A stretch of DNA of 22,349 nucleotides, from contig MNEO01000065.1 in assembly GCA_001917735.1 (NCBI GenBank), positions 1-22,349 of the forward strand. The letters run 5' to 3'. Below, one piece after another: positions 1 to 9,273 of this stretch; position 1 is the first letter of the stretch; each line of letters opens with the position of its first letter. Position numbers and translations under genes: made by a program. The DNA comes from Chloroflexi bacterium 13_1_40CM_68_21 (GTDB lineage: Bacteria > Chloroflexota > Limnocylindria > P2-11E). Under the pieces are notes generated by a model, which was not told where the DNA came from, did no database searches, and was given only the letters and a program-made list of their open reading frames with translations.

Positions 1-1308
1 TATCTCAATGCCCCGCGGCTGATCGAGGTCGCGAAGCGCTCCGGATGCGACGCCGTTCATCCCGGATACGGCTTCCTCTCCGAGAACGCGGACTTCGCGC
101 AAGCCGTGGTCGACGCGGGTCTTATCTTCATCGGCCCGCCGGCCGCGGTGCAGCGCGCGCTCGGCGAGAAGACCTCCGCCCGCCGCCTCGCGCGTGAGGC
201 GAAGGTCCCGGTCGCAGAAGGGTCGGAGCCTCTGGGCGACGTTGCCGCGGCGCGCGACGCGGCCGCGCATATCGGGTATCCGCTCCTGCTCAAGCCGGCG
301 GGCGGAGGCGGCGGAAAGGGCATGCGTCTTGTCGCGAAGGCGGACGAGCTCGATGCGGCGTGGCGCGGAGCCACCGGCGAGGCGACCGCGGCGTTCGGAC
401 AGCCGGCGCTCTACCTCGAGAAGGCCGTCGAGCTGCCGCGACACATCGAGGTGCAGATCTTTGGCGACGCCCGTGGCAAGGTCCTCTCGCTGGGCGAGCG
501 GGACTGCTCGGTGCAGCGCCGACATCAAAAGCTCATCGAAGAGACGCCCGCACCGTCCATCGACGATGAGCTGCGGGACCGCCTTGGCGACGCCGCGGTG
601 CGTATCGCAAAAGCGGCGGGCTACCAGAGCGCCGGCACGGTCGAGTTCTTGGTGGACGCGAAGCGACGGTTCTATTTCCTCGAGGTGAACACGCGCCTCC
701 AGGTCGAGCACCCCGTGACCGAGATGGTCACCGGACTCGATCTGGTAGCGCTCCAGCTGCGGATCGCCGCGGGCGAGGGCCTTCCGTTCACGCAGCCGGA
801 CGTCGTCCGCCGCGGGGCGGCGATCGAATGCCGCATCACGGCCGAGGACCCCTTCGCTGGATTCCTGCCGGTGAGCGGGACCATCGCGCTGGTGCGAGAA
901 CCCAACGGACCGGGCGTGCGGGTCGATTCGGCGCTGTTCGTCGGAATGACCGTCCCGGACCAATACGACGCGCTGCTCGCGAAGGTGATCACACACGGAC
1001 GCGATCGCACCGAAGCGATCACGCGAATGCGGCGCGCCCTCGGCGAGATGCGGATCGCCGGCATCCCCACGTCGCTGCCGTTCCACCGCCACGCGCTCTC
1101 CGAGCCGGACTTCGCGGCGGGCCGCTACCACACCGAATACATCGCCGAGCACTGGCCCCCCGCCGCGCGCCCCGACCTGCCGGACGGAGCCGCGGCAGCG
1201 GCGGCGCTCGTGGCGGTGCTGGCGACGCGATCGCGTTCCGAGCGCCGCCCGGTGGCCACGGTGGACTCCGCGTGGGCCCTTGCGGCCCGGAAAGACGCTC
1301 TCCGCTAG
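1..1308 (+). CDS. Acyl-CoA carboxylase, biotin carboxylase subunit (5' end outside window)
   Basis: This is the biotin carboxylase of an acetyl-/propionyl-CoA carboxylase. It uses ATP and bicarbonate to carboxylate biotin on the carrier protein. The reading frame is open from base 1; by comparison with the family about 65-70 N-terminal residues lie upstream. Visible hallmarks are HPGYGFLSEN at bases 58-87, the ATP-grasp glycine loop GGGGGKGMR near 300-326, EVNTRLQVEHPVTEM near 682-726 and the C-terminal lid segment ECRITAEDPF near 826-855. The frame ends at TAG 1306-1308, whose last base begins the GTG of the carrier gene, so the two are translationally coupled. In many bacteria both domains are fused in one chain; here they are separate. 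Whether the natural substrate is acetyl-CoA or propionyl-CoA cannot be read from this subunit, but epimerase and mutase genes downstream make propionyl-CoA attractive. Confidence 0.95.
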   Translation, partial: YLNAPRLIEVAKRSGCDAVHPGYGFLSENADFAQAVVDAGLIFIGPPAAVQRALGEKTSARRLAREAKVPVAEGSEPLGDVAAARDAAAHIGYPLLLKPAGGGGGKGMRLVAKADELDAAWRGATGEATAAFGQPALYLEKAVELPRHIEVQIFGDARGKVLSLGERDCSVQRRHQKLIEETPAPSIDDELRDRLGDAAVRIAKAAGYQSAGTVEFLVDAKRRFYFLEVNTRLQVEHPVTEMVTGLDLVALQLRIAAGEGLPFTQPDVVRRGAAIECRITAEDPFAGFLPVSGTIALVREPNGPGVRVDSALFVGMTVPDQYDALLAKVITHGRDRTEAITRMRRALGEMRIAGIPTSLPFHRHALSEPDFAAGRYHTEYIAEHWPPAARPDLPDGAAAAAALVAVLATRSRSERRPVATVDSAWALAARKDALR

Positions 1309-1799
1309 TGCGGTATGAGGTCTCGCTCGATGATCGGCGGGTCCGCGTCGAGATCACGCCGGACGGCGGCTTCACGATCGACGATCGGGCGGTCGCGGCC
1401 GACGTTCGCGAGACGGTACGCCACCGTCAGTGGTCGGTCGCGCTGGATGGTGAGAGTCATGAGGTGACGCTCCTCACCTATGACCCGATCCGAGTTGACG
1501 TGGACGGTCGCGAGGTTTCCTTGAGCGTCGTCGACGAGCGATCGCTGCGCGCACGGGGGAACACTGCGCGCCCCGGGACCGGCCGCTTCGAGCTGCGCGC
1601 GCCGATGCCGGGCCTCCTCAAGGCGGTGCATGTGAAGGAGGGCGACGTCGTGGAGCGCGAAGCTCCGCTCGTCACCCTCGAAGCGATGAAGATGGAGAAC
1701 GAGCTCCGCGCGCCGGCCCCGGGCCGCGTCGTACGCATCGCCGCGACGGCTGGAACCAAGGTCGAAGGCGGATCGGTCCTCCTGGTGATCGTGGAATGA
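1308..1799 (+). CDS. Biotin carboxyl carrier protein of acyl-CoA carboxylase
   Basis: Carries the carboxylated biotin from biotin carboxylase to the carboxyltransferase. The start is the GTG at 1308, overlapping the preceding TAG by one base; the protein is 163 residues. The first ~85 residues (VRYEVSLDD onward) resemble the linker/BT-like region found between the two domains in fused carboxylase alpha subunits. The last ~80 form the biotinyl domain, with LRAPMPGLL and the biotin attachment motif EAMKMEN, the modified lysine lying between the two methionines near base 1690. The stop TGA 1797-1799 overlaps the ATG of the acylase gene. Expression is most likely set by the upstream carboxylase promoter, which lies outside the window. 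Confidence 0.93.
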   Translation: MRYEVSLDDRRVRVEITPDGGFTIDDRAVAADVRETVRHRQWSVALDGESHEVTLLTYDPIRVDVDGREVSLSVVDERSLRARGNTARPGTGRFELRAPMPGLLKAVHVKEGDVVEREAPLVTLEAMKMENELRAPAPGRVVRIAATAGTKVEGGSVLLVIVE

Positions 1800-4177
1800 G
1801 CCGCCGCCGGAAACGGGGCATCGCGGCAGCGACGATCACGTTCCTCCTCGTCGCGAGCCTTGTGGTCGAAGGCCTCATCCTCGTCTACCGGCCGCTCGCG
1901 ACGATCGACGGCGACTTTCGGCTGCTGGGCATCGACGAGCGTGGCGAGGTCCTCCGCGACAGCTACGGGGTGCCGCACATCCACGCCAAGACCGAGCACG
2001 ACCTCTGGTATCTGCAGGGCTACGTCACCGCGCAGGATCGGCTCTTCCAGATGGATCTCTACCGTCGCGCCGGGAGCGGTCGCCTCGCCGAAGTGCTCGG
2101 CGAACCGGCGCTCGACGCGGATCGCCAGATGCGCACGTTCGGCCTCGCGCGCGTCGCCGCGCAGGAGCTGCCGTTGCTCCGCGAGGACACCCGCGCGGCG
2201 CTCGAGGCGTACGCGGACGGAGTCAACAAGTTCCTCGAGGGCCACGGCGAATCCCTGCCGATGGAGTTCATCTTCCTGGGATACCGACCGTATCAGTGGA
2301 CGGCGGTGGATTCGATCGTGGTCGCCAAGCTTCAGGCCTACGACGCTGCCACCAATTACACGCAGGAGCTCCTTCGCGCGAGCCTTGCGAACCGCTTCGG
2401 CACCGGTGTGCTCGCGACGCTCATGCCCGATCCGTCTGGCCGCTCACAGGCGATCGACGAGCGAGCGTGGGCGGCCGTCGCGCCGCTCCTCTCGCCTGGC
2501 ACATGGAGTCCCGGCACGCTCGCGCTCGATGCGATCCTCCCCGGTTCAGGGGAAGGCCTCGGTTCGAACTGCTGGGCCCTCGCCGGCTCGCGGACGGCGA
2601 GCGGCAAGCCGATCCTCGCCGGCGATCCGCACCTCGCCGTCCGCAATCCATCGATCTGGTACGAGGTCGGTCTCGAGGGGCCCGGGTACAGGCTCGTCGG
2701 CTTTTCCTTCGCGGGCCTCCCTGCGATCGCCATCGGCCACAACGACCGGATCGCCTGGAGCTTCACGTATGCGTACACGGACACGCAGGACCTCTTCGCC
2801 GAGCGTCAGGACGCTGCCGACCCTCGGCGCTACGAATACAAAGGGTCGTTCGAGGCCGCGACGGTCGTGCGCGAGACGATCGGGGTGAAGGGCCGCGCCG
2901 ATCCGGTCACCCTGGACGTCACGATCACGCGGCACGGGCCGATCATCACGCCGATCCTCAAGGATCAGACTGCGCAGCTCGCCCTGCGCTGGACCGCGCT
3001 CGACCCCGGGCATCTCGTCGACTTCGTCTTCGCGCTCGCGCGGGCGCGGAGCTGGGGCGAATTCCGGGCCGCGGCGGCCGACTTCAACGGCGCGGCGGTC
3101 TCCGCGTGCTATGCGGACGTGGACGGCCACATCGGCTATCAGCTCGTCGGCCGGCTCCCCGCACGGAACGGCGACGGCCAGATGCCGGTCCCCGGATGGA
3201 CCGGCGACTACGACTGGACCGGGATGCTGCCGGCGGAAACGAACCCGAGCGTCGCGGATCCGCCCTCCGGCATCGTCATCAACGCGAACGACCGCCCGAC
3301 GCAGGATCCGCACGTCGTCGGCTACATGGGGGAGTGGGATCCGGGCTTCCGCGCAACCTACATCGCGCAGCGGCTCGCGGGCACGCAAAAGGCGGACCTC
3401 GCCGCGATGCGTGCCTTGCAGACCGACTTCGCGTCCCTGCCGGTCACGCGTTTTCGCGAGGCGATCCTCTCCGCGACCCCGAGCACGCAGATCGCCCGCG
3501 AGGCGCAGGCTGCCGTTCGCGCCTGGGACGGCACGCTCGGCGCCGATTCGCCCGCCGCCGCGATCTATGGAGCGTGGCTGGTTCGGATGTGTGATCGCGT
3601 CTTTCAGGACAAGCTCGGTGCGGCCCTCTACCGCGAGTACGCGGCCCGCGCGCGCATCACGTTCGCCCTGTATCAGCTCATGGGACGGCCGAACGACGCA
3701 TGGTTCAGCGAGATCGGCGATCCAGCGGTGCGCGGTCGCGACGTGATCGTCGGGCGGGCGCTGGACGATGCGGCCAGAGACCTCGCATCGCGTTTTGGGA
3801 GCGATCCGACAAGTTGGCGCTGGGGCGACCTCCACACGATCACCTTCGCGCACCCGCTCGCGATCGGGCCGCTCGCGCTCCTGCTCAACATCGGACCGCT
3901 GAAGCGTCCGGGCGACGGCTACTCGGTGAACAACGAGGCGTATTTGATCACCGCGCCCTTCGCCGTCTCGAGCCACCCCTCGGAGCGGATGATCGCGGAC
4001 CTCGCGGATCTGGACGCGTCGCTGTCGGTCACCCCCGAGGGCGAATCCGGCCAGCCCGGGTCGAAGTACTGGGGCGACCAGACGCGGCTCTGGGCCGCGG
4101 GCGACTACAAGCCGATGTCCTTCTCAAAGGATCGGCTCGGTCATCTCGACGGGACGCTCGTCTTCCGTCCGCGGTGA
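1796..4177 (+). CDS. Penicillin acylase family (S45) N-terminal nucleophile hydrolase, membrane-anchored
   Basis: A 793-residue precursor of the penicillin amidase family. These Ntn hydrolases cleave amide bonds (beta-lactam side chains, acyl-homoserine lactones, other N-acyl compounds) after self-cleavage into two chains. Residues ~9-31 are a single hydrophobic segment after an arginine/lysine-rich start, so the enzyme is probably anchored outside the membrane. The alpha part has GVPHIHAKTEHDLWYLQGY. The expected autocleavage site is in GLGSNCWAL, with Ser257 as new N-terminal nucleophile. Asn496/Asn498 in VINANDRP fit the oxyanion asparagine, and the tail GYSVNNEAY...GQPGSKYWGDQ is typical. 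The ATG overlaps the biotin carrier stop (ATGA), so it is co-transcribed with the carboxylase genes, an unexplained pairing. The real substrate is unknown. Confidence 0.93.
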   Translation: MSRRRKRGIAAATITFLLVASLVVEGLILVYRPLATIDGDFRLLGIDERGEVLRDSYGVPHIHAKTEHDLWYLQGYVTAQDRLFQMDLYRRAGSGRLAEVLGEPALDADRQMRTFGLARVAAQELPLLREDTRAALEAYADGVNKFLEGHGESLPMEFIFLGYRPYQWTAVDSIVVAKLQAYDAATNYTQELLRASLANRFGTGVLATLMPDPSGRSQAIDERAWAAVAPLLSPGTWSPGTLALDAILPGSGEGLGSNCWALAGSRTASGKPILAGDPHLAVRNPSIWYEVGLEGPGYRLVGFSFAGLPAIAIGHNDRIAWSFTYAYTDTQDLFAERQDAADPRRYEYKGSFEAATVVRETIGVKGRADPVTLDVTITRHGPIITPILKDQTAQLALRWTALDPGHLVDFVFALARARSWGEFRAAAADFNGAAVSACYADVDGHIGYQLVGRLPARNGDGQMPVPGWTGDYDWTGMLPAETNPSVADPPSGIVINANDRPTQDPHVVGYMGEWDPGFRATYIAQRLAGTQKADLAAMRALQTDFASLPVTRFREAILSATPSTQIAREAQAAVRAWDGTLGADSPAAAIYGAWLVRMCDRVFQDKLGAALYREYAARARITFALYQLMGRPNDAWFSEIGDPAVRGRDVIVGRALDDAARDLASRFGSDPTSWRWGDLHTITFAHPLAIGPLALLLNIGPLKRPGDGYSVNNEAYLITAPFAVSSHPSERMIADLADLDASLSVTPEGESGQPGSKYWGDQTRLWAAGDYKPMSFSKDRLGHLDGTLVFRPR

Positions 4178-4190
4178 GCCGCGCGGCTCA
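4175..4190. terminator. 16-bp perfect palindrome shared by two convergent stop codons
   Basis: The sequence TGAGCCGCGCGGCTCA equals its own reverse complement. Its two outer triplets are the stop codon of the acylase gene on the plus strand and of the oxidoreductase gene on the minus strand. In RNA either strand could form a GC-rich hairpin of up to six pairs around a GCGC loop. There is no U-tract on either side, so action as an intrinsic terminator is only inferred. Confidence 0.5.
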
Positions 4191-5519
4191 GTGCCCTAAG
4201 CGCGCGGCGATCCGATCGGCGGCCTGCTGGCCCGTCGCGAGCGCGGACTCGCAGGCGACGCCGTCGAGCCAGTCGCCGGCGAGGTCAAGCGGCCTGTCCC
4301 ATGCGGCGAGGCGGGTGCGGAGACCGGTGAGCTCCCCGAGCCTGCCCTTCGGAAACATGGCGATCCCTGTCGACCAGCGGATAAGGTGCGTGAACTCGGC
4401 GCTCTCCGCCGACCCGGGGAAGGCGTGTTCGAGTACGGCGCGCGCTCGCGCGCTCAGCGTGGCGTCGTCCGCCTCGACACAGAGGAATGTCGGCGTGTCG
4501 ACGAAGTACACCGAGACCATTCCTTTGCCCGCTGGGCAGCGGCCCTCCGCGCGAAGGTGCTCGAGCTCCAGCACGCCGATCCCATCCGCGCTCCCTGTGG
4601 CGAACGCGTATCCGGCGTGCGGACAAACGGGGGGACGCCGCAGTGCGACATGCGCGCTCGCTACATGCGAGTAGCGCGTGCGGCTTGCGGGACGTGCGAT
4701 CCACTCCGGCGCGTCGGGGTACAGCGTGGGGACCCGATCGCCTGGTACCGCGAGGATCGCCGCGTGCGCGTGGAGCGTCCTCCGCGATCCGGCTGCCCAG
4801 ACGTCGACCTCGACCCCTGAGCCCGCAACGCGGACCAGGTCGACGCGCGCGCCGAGCTCTACCGGTACACGACGCGCGAGCGCTTCCGGGATCCGGTCGA
4901 CGCCGCCGGCGACGTTCCAGAAGCCCGCGCCGAGCGTGTTCCAGAGGACCTGGAGGAAGGCGAGGCGCGAGGCTCTTCCCGGGGAACCGCCAAAGGCCGC
5001 GCGCAGGCCGGGCTCGAAGACGCGTGCAAGAAGCTCCTCGCCCCCGGCCCCGAGACGTGACATGTACTCGCCGACCGATTCGTCGTCGCGGGCGCGGGCG
5101 CGGTCGCTTCTCCCGTGAAGCAGCGAGGGACCGCCGCGCACGATGTCGGCGAGCACCCTGACGGCCGCCCACCGCGCGGCGCGCGAGAGCTGCGGGTCGA
5201 GAAGGAGATCGAGCGGTCGTTGCGCGCGGTAGCCGCGCTCCCCGCGCTCATCGCGAATGCCCAGCGAGAAGGGAGCGGGAGCAATGGGGAGGGAAAGCCG
5301 TCGCGCGAGCGTGCGCATGCCGTGGAACCGGTTGCCGAGGAGCGTCACGCCCGTGTCGATCGCGAAGCCATTGACGCGATCGGTCGTCATCCGTCCGCCG
5401 ACCCGCGGACCTTCCTCGAGCACGAGCGGCCGAAGCCCGCGGTCCGCCAGTCGGAGCGCGGCCGCGAGACCCGCGATGCCGGCGCCGACGATCAGGACGT
5501 CGGGCTCGCCGCTAGGCAC
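4188..5519 (-). CDS. FAD-dependent oxidoreductase (amine oxidase / protoporphyrinogen oxidase / phytoene desaturase-like)
   Basis: A 443-residue flavoprotein. An N-terminal Rossmann fold carries the dinucleotide motif GAGIAG at residues 12-17, followed by VLEEGPRVGGRM, the second FAD-contacting signature of the amine oxidase/phytoene desaturase superfamily. The C-terminal FAD segment LAGDWLDGVACESALATG is also clear. The middle, substrate-binding part gives no specific match I can name. The start is GTG at 5519 and overlaps the upstream methyltransferase-like gene by 8 bases, so the two should be made together. It is the last gene of a leftward operon headed by a TetR-type gene. Substrate could be a polyene, a tetrapyrrole or an amine; HemY function is possible but not supported by other heme genes here. 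Confidence 0.88.
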   Translation of the reverse strand: MPSGEPDVLIVGAGIAGLAAALRLADRGLRPLVLEEGPRVGGRMTTDRVNGFAIDTGVTLLGNRFHGMRTLARRLSLPIAPAPFSLGIRDERGERGYRAQRPLDLLLDPQLSRAARWAAVRVLADIVRGGPSLLHGRSDRARARDDESVGEYMSRLGAGGEELLARVFEPGLRAAFGGSPGRASRLAFLQVLWNTLGAGFWNVAGGVDRIPEALARRVPVELGARVDLVRVAGSGVEVDVWAAGSRRTLHAHAAILAVPGDRVPTLYPDAPEWIARPASRTRYSHVASAHVALRRPPVCPHAGYAFATGSADGIGVLELEHLRAEGRCPAGKGMVSVYFVDTPTFLCVEADDATLSARARAVLEHAFPGSAESAEFTHLIRWSTGIAMFPKGRLGELTGLRTRLAAWDRPLDLAGDWLDGVACESALATGQQAADRIAARLGH

Positions 5520-6339
5520 GGCGCCCGGCGATGAGATCCACCGCCGCGGAGGAGCGCGCGTACGTGACGTCCGTGAAATGCTCGCGCATGGTCGAAAGCC
5601 ACTCCTGCCGCCGGGTCACGTGGTCGATGACCGGTCCGAAGATCACGAAGTTGTGCACGTCGGCGCCGTGCTCGAAGAGGAGCGCCCTTCCACCCGGCCG
5701 CAGGATCCGCTTCGCTTCGGCGAAGAGCTTCTCGCGGGGTCCGCCGTGAGGGATCTCGTGCGTGCCGAAGCCGAAGACGACGGCGTCGCAGCTCGCGGTC
5801 GGGATCGGGAGCGAGAACGCGCTCGCGCGAGCCGGGTGGATCCGCGGATTGGTGGTCGGGGCCGGCTCGAGGTCGCGAACGTCAGACACGGCGGCCTCGG
5901 CCGGAGGACCTTCGAGGTCCCAGCAGTCGATCGTGTGGATCGTGGAGCCTGGGAGCAGGTCCGCGAGGGCGAACGTCGTGCGATAGGTCCCGATGTGCAG
6001 ATCGGCCACGACCATACCGTCGCGGACCCCGCCCTGTTCCAGCAGACGGCGGTAGTACGTCATCGAGGGGTGGCCGTACATGCGGTACAGCCCAAGGATC
6101 GAGTAGACGAGCAGCACCATTCCGACCCCCGCGAGGACGAACGCGGCGCTGACCAGGATCGGAATGCCGAGGAGCACGCCCGCCCCGCCGATCGGCAGAC
6201 CGACGAGGAAGAACTTGAGGAAGATGCGCCAGTAGTCGCGCCGGCTCACATAGAGCGCGCGGCCCCAGTACCACCAGTGAGACGGTCGCCGATCGGACGT
6301 CGCGCGCGGATACCAGTGATGACGGGGGTTTGCGGTCAT
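5512..6339 (-). CDS. Membrane-anchored class I SAM-dependent methyltransferase-like protein
   Basis: 275 residues from the ATG at 6339, chosen because ATGA couples it to the stop of the TetR-type gene. Residues ~39-85 form two adjacent hydrophobic segments (likely a membrane hairpin). The rest looks like a class I methyltransferase: strand 1 with VVADLHIG at residues 110-117, an acidic end of strand 2 in IHTIDCWD, DAVVFGFGTHEI in the position of motif IV, and EAKRILRPGGRALLFEH as the motif V/VI region. Motif I is unusual: the normal D-x-G-x-G-x-G is reduced to DLHIGTY. Binding of S-adenosylmethionine is therefore inferred from overall layout, not from a perfect motif. Its operon partner is an FAD oxidoreductase, so both may modify the same hydrophobic small molecule at the membrane. 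Confidence 0.8.
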   Translation of the reverse strand: MTANPRHHWYPRATSDRRPSHWWYWGRALYVSRRDYWRIFLKFFLVGLPIGGAGVLLGIPILVSAAFVLAGVGMVLLVYSILGLYRMYGHPSMTYYRRLLEQGGVRDGMVVADLHIGTYRTTFALADLLPGSTIHTIDCWDLEGPPAEAAVSDVRDLEPAPTTNPRIHPARASAFSLPIPTASCDAVVFGFGTHEIPHGGPREKLFAEAKRILRPGGRALLFEHGADVHNFVIFGPVIDHVTRRQEWLSTMREHFTDVTYARSSAAVDLIAGRRA

Positions 6340-6983
6340 GCGGGCACCTTCCCTTTCACCGACGACGCGGAGATGAGGCCGGCTTCGCGCAGCGCGTCGA
6401 GGGCCGGTGTGATGACGCGCCCGACGCCCGGCAGGGTGACGAGGCGCAGGGCCGCGCAGAACACGTCGGCTGTCCGGCGCGCAAGTCGCTTCGTCCGGAC
6501 CTGCTCGTCGGAGTCGTCGTGGATGAAGTACAGGATCAACCCGAGATGCGCGAGCCAGAGGGCGCGCGCCGCTGCTTCGAGGAGCGCCTTCGGGAGGCGT
6601 GATCCCTCGAGCGCGAGCGAGAACGCCGCCACCGCCTGCTCCCGCTGCGCGCGGGTCGCGGCGCTGAAGACGGACAGTTGATGGTCGCGCTCGCCGACGA
6701 ATCGGAAGAGCCCACCGAGCAGCGCACGGTCCTCGCGAAGAATGTCGAGCTTTCCGAGCAGTGCCGCGCGAACCCGTACGACGACATCCGCCGACGACGC
6801 GCACGTCGCACGGACCAGCGCCGCGTGCTCGTCCTGCACGCGGTCGTAGAAGGCGTGGACCAGCGCCTCCTTTGAGGGGAAGTAGTAGTATCTGAAGAGT
6901 CCAAGCGCCACCTCCAGGATCCGGTCCCGTGTGGAGTCCCCACGCTCGGTCGGGCGGTGCTCCTGGCGCGAAGTTTCGAACAT
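6336..6983 (-). CDS. TetR-family regulator lacking most of the helix-turn-helix
   Basis: 215 residues from the ATG at 6983; a TTG two codons upstream is possible but less likely. The start of helix 1 is normal (DRILEVALGLF, residues 20-30) and the motif after the recognition helix is normal (YYYFPSKEALVHAFYDRV, residues 32-49). Between them only Arg31 remains. TetR proteins usually have about 23 more residues there, covering helix 2 and the recognition helix 3. The reading frame is kept and the ligand-binding domain (residues ~50-215) looks complete. It heads the operon with the methyltransferase-like and FAD genes. Either DNA binding is lost, or this is an assembly error. A TAGGAT hexamer six bases before the ATG and an overlapping AGGA could serve as promoter or ribosome site. 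Confidence 0.85.
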   Translation of the reverse strand: MFETSRQEHRPTERGDSTRDRILEVALGLFRYYYFPSKEALVHAFYDRVQDEHAALVRATCASSADVVVRVRAALLGKLDILREDRALLGGLFRFVGERDHQLSVFSAATRAQREQAVAAFSLALEGSRLPKALLEAAARALWLAHLGLILYFIHDDSDEQVRTKRLARRTADVFCAALRLVTLPGVGRVITPALDALREAGLISASSVKGKVPA

Positions 6984-6989
6984 GTTCAA

Positions 6990-6995
6990 ATCCTA
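6990..6995 (-). promoter_or_regulatory. Putative -10 element (TAGGAT) for the TetR/methyltransferase/FAD operon
   Basis: On the minus strand TAGGAT ends six bases before the ATG at 6983. The spacing matches the TANNNT hexamers ahead of other uncoupled starts in this window and suggests a leaderless or near-leaderless transcript. The same bases contain AGGA, so a Shine-Dalgarno role is an alternative. Confidence 0.4.
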
Positions 6996-7058
6996 ATGAC
7001 GGCCGGCGGTTCTGTCCAGCGTGGGACTTGGCAGTGAGACTGATCCGCTCCCCGAGCG

Positions 7059-7628
7059 TCAGTTCGGGAGCGTGGTCCTCCTCTTTCGGCGGTACGCCGC
7101 GCCGAGGGCCGCCACGGCCGCCGTCGCGAACGTCACGACGATCACGACAATGAGAGCCGTGGACGGCGGATCCTCGCGGGGTGCGCGTCCCGCGGGCAGG
7201 GCGACCGACGCGGGATCGAGCCCGCCCTGGAGCGTCCCCGAGCAGAGGTCCGTTTCGGCGCGGTCTCCGGACATGCGCGCGAAGACCATGTAGCGCTTCC
7301 CCACCAAGAACTCGAAGCCGCAGCTCGCGCCCGATCGCGCGCTCGAGACCCAGTACGTGCGTGTGGCGTCGCCCTTGTACACCGCGTCCACCGAGAAGCG
7401 GATGCTCATCGGATCCGCGCTCGAGAAGGTGAGGCCGGTGATCGGCGGCTCAATGACCGTCACGGTCCCCCCGAACACCACATCCGCTCGCGCGGCCTGC
7501 TGGGCTCCGGTCTGCGGCACGCAGGAACACGCGCTCGCGCGAACGCCGAGAGCGAGCGACAGGGTCGCGGCGAACATGGTGACCGCGAGAAACCGGGCCA
7601 CGGTCCTGACGATAGCCCCGCGTACCAT
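7059..7628 (-). CDS. Secreted TIMP/netrin-like domain protein with C-terminal membrane anchor
   Basis: 189 residues from the ATG at 7628 (earlier in-frame starts at 7634 and 7679 exist). A signal peptide covers residues ~1-33, ending in an ASA site directly before CSCVPQ. The mature N-terminus would then be Cys-Ser-Cys, as in tissue inhibitors of metalloproteinases. Four cysteines are visible in the presumed exported part: C34, C36, C103 and C129; the 69-residue distance from C34 to C103 equals the Cys1-Cys70 spacing of TIMP-1. Motifs such as [16 protein letters not shown] and GKRYMVFA fit netrin-like folds seen in bacterial secreted proteins. Residues ~157-179 are a transmembrane segment followed by RRKRR. 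Metalloproteinase inhibition is not shown; a structural surface role is as likely. An alternative reading of the cysteine is lipid attachment, but the lipobox is poor. Confidence 0.75.
   Translation of the reverse strand: MVRGAIVRTVARFLAVTMFAATLSLALGVRASACSCVPQTGAQQAARADVVFGGTVTVIEPPITGLTFSSADPMSIRFSVDAVYKGDATRTYWVSSARSGASCGFEFLVGKRYMVFARMSGDRAETDLCSGTLQGGLDPASVALPAGRAPREDPPSTALIVVIVVTFATAAVAALGAAYRRKRRTTLPN
7623..7628 (+). promoter_or_regulatory. Putative leaderless -10 element (TACCAT) of the mutase operon
   Basis: TACCAT followed by seven bases and then the GTG start at 7636. There is no Shine-Dalgarno sequence before that GTG. Its last three bases are, on the other strand, the ATG of the TIMP-like gene. 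Confidence 0.45.
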
Positions 7629-7635
7629 CGCCAAC

Positions 7636-9269
<1,634 letters not shown>

Positions 9270-9273
<4 letters not shown>

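Noticed and set aside
30..32. Possible phage, insertion sequence, CRISPR or tRNA signals anywhere in the window
   Set aside because: I found no transposase or integrase motifs, no regularly spaced repeats, and no cloverleaf-like segment ending in CCA.
2546..3976. 476-codon open frame on the minus strand inside the acylase gene
   Set aside because: It is a by-product of GC-rich third positions; the product is arginine-rich with no recognisable motif, and the plus-strand gene has a clear family match.
5257..6681. 474-codon open frame on the plus strand across three minus-strand genes
   Set aside because: It spans the junctions of three well-supported genes and its translation is low-complexity and basic; treated as a shadow.
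6984..6989. TTG start for the TetR-type gene two codons upstream of the chosen ATG
   Set aside because: The spacing from both AGGA and the TAGGAT hexamer fits the ATG at 6983 better.
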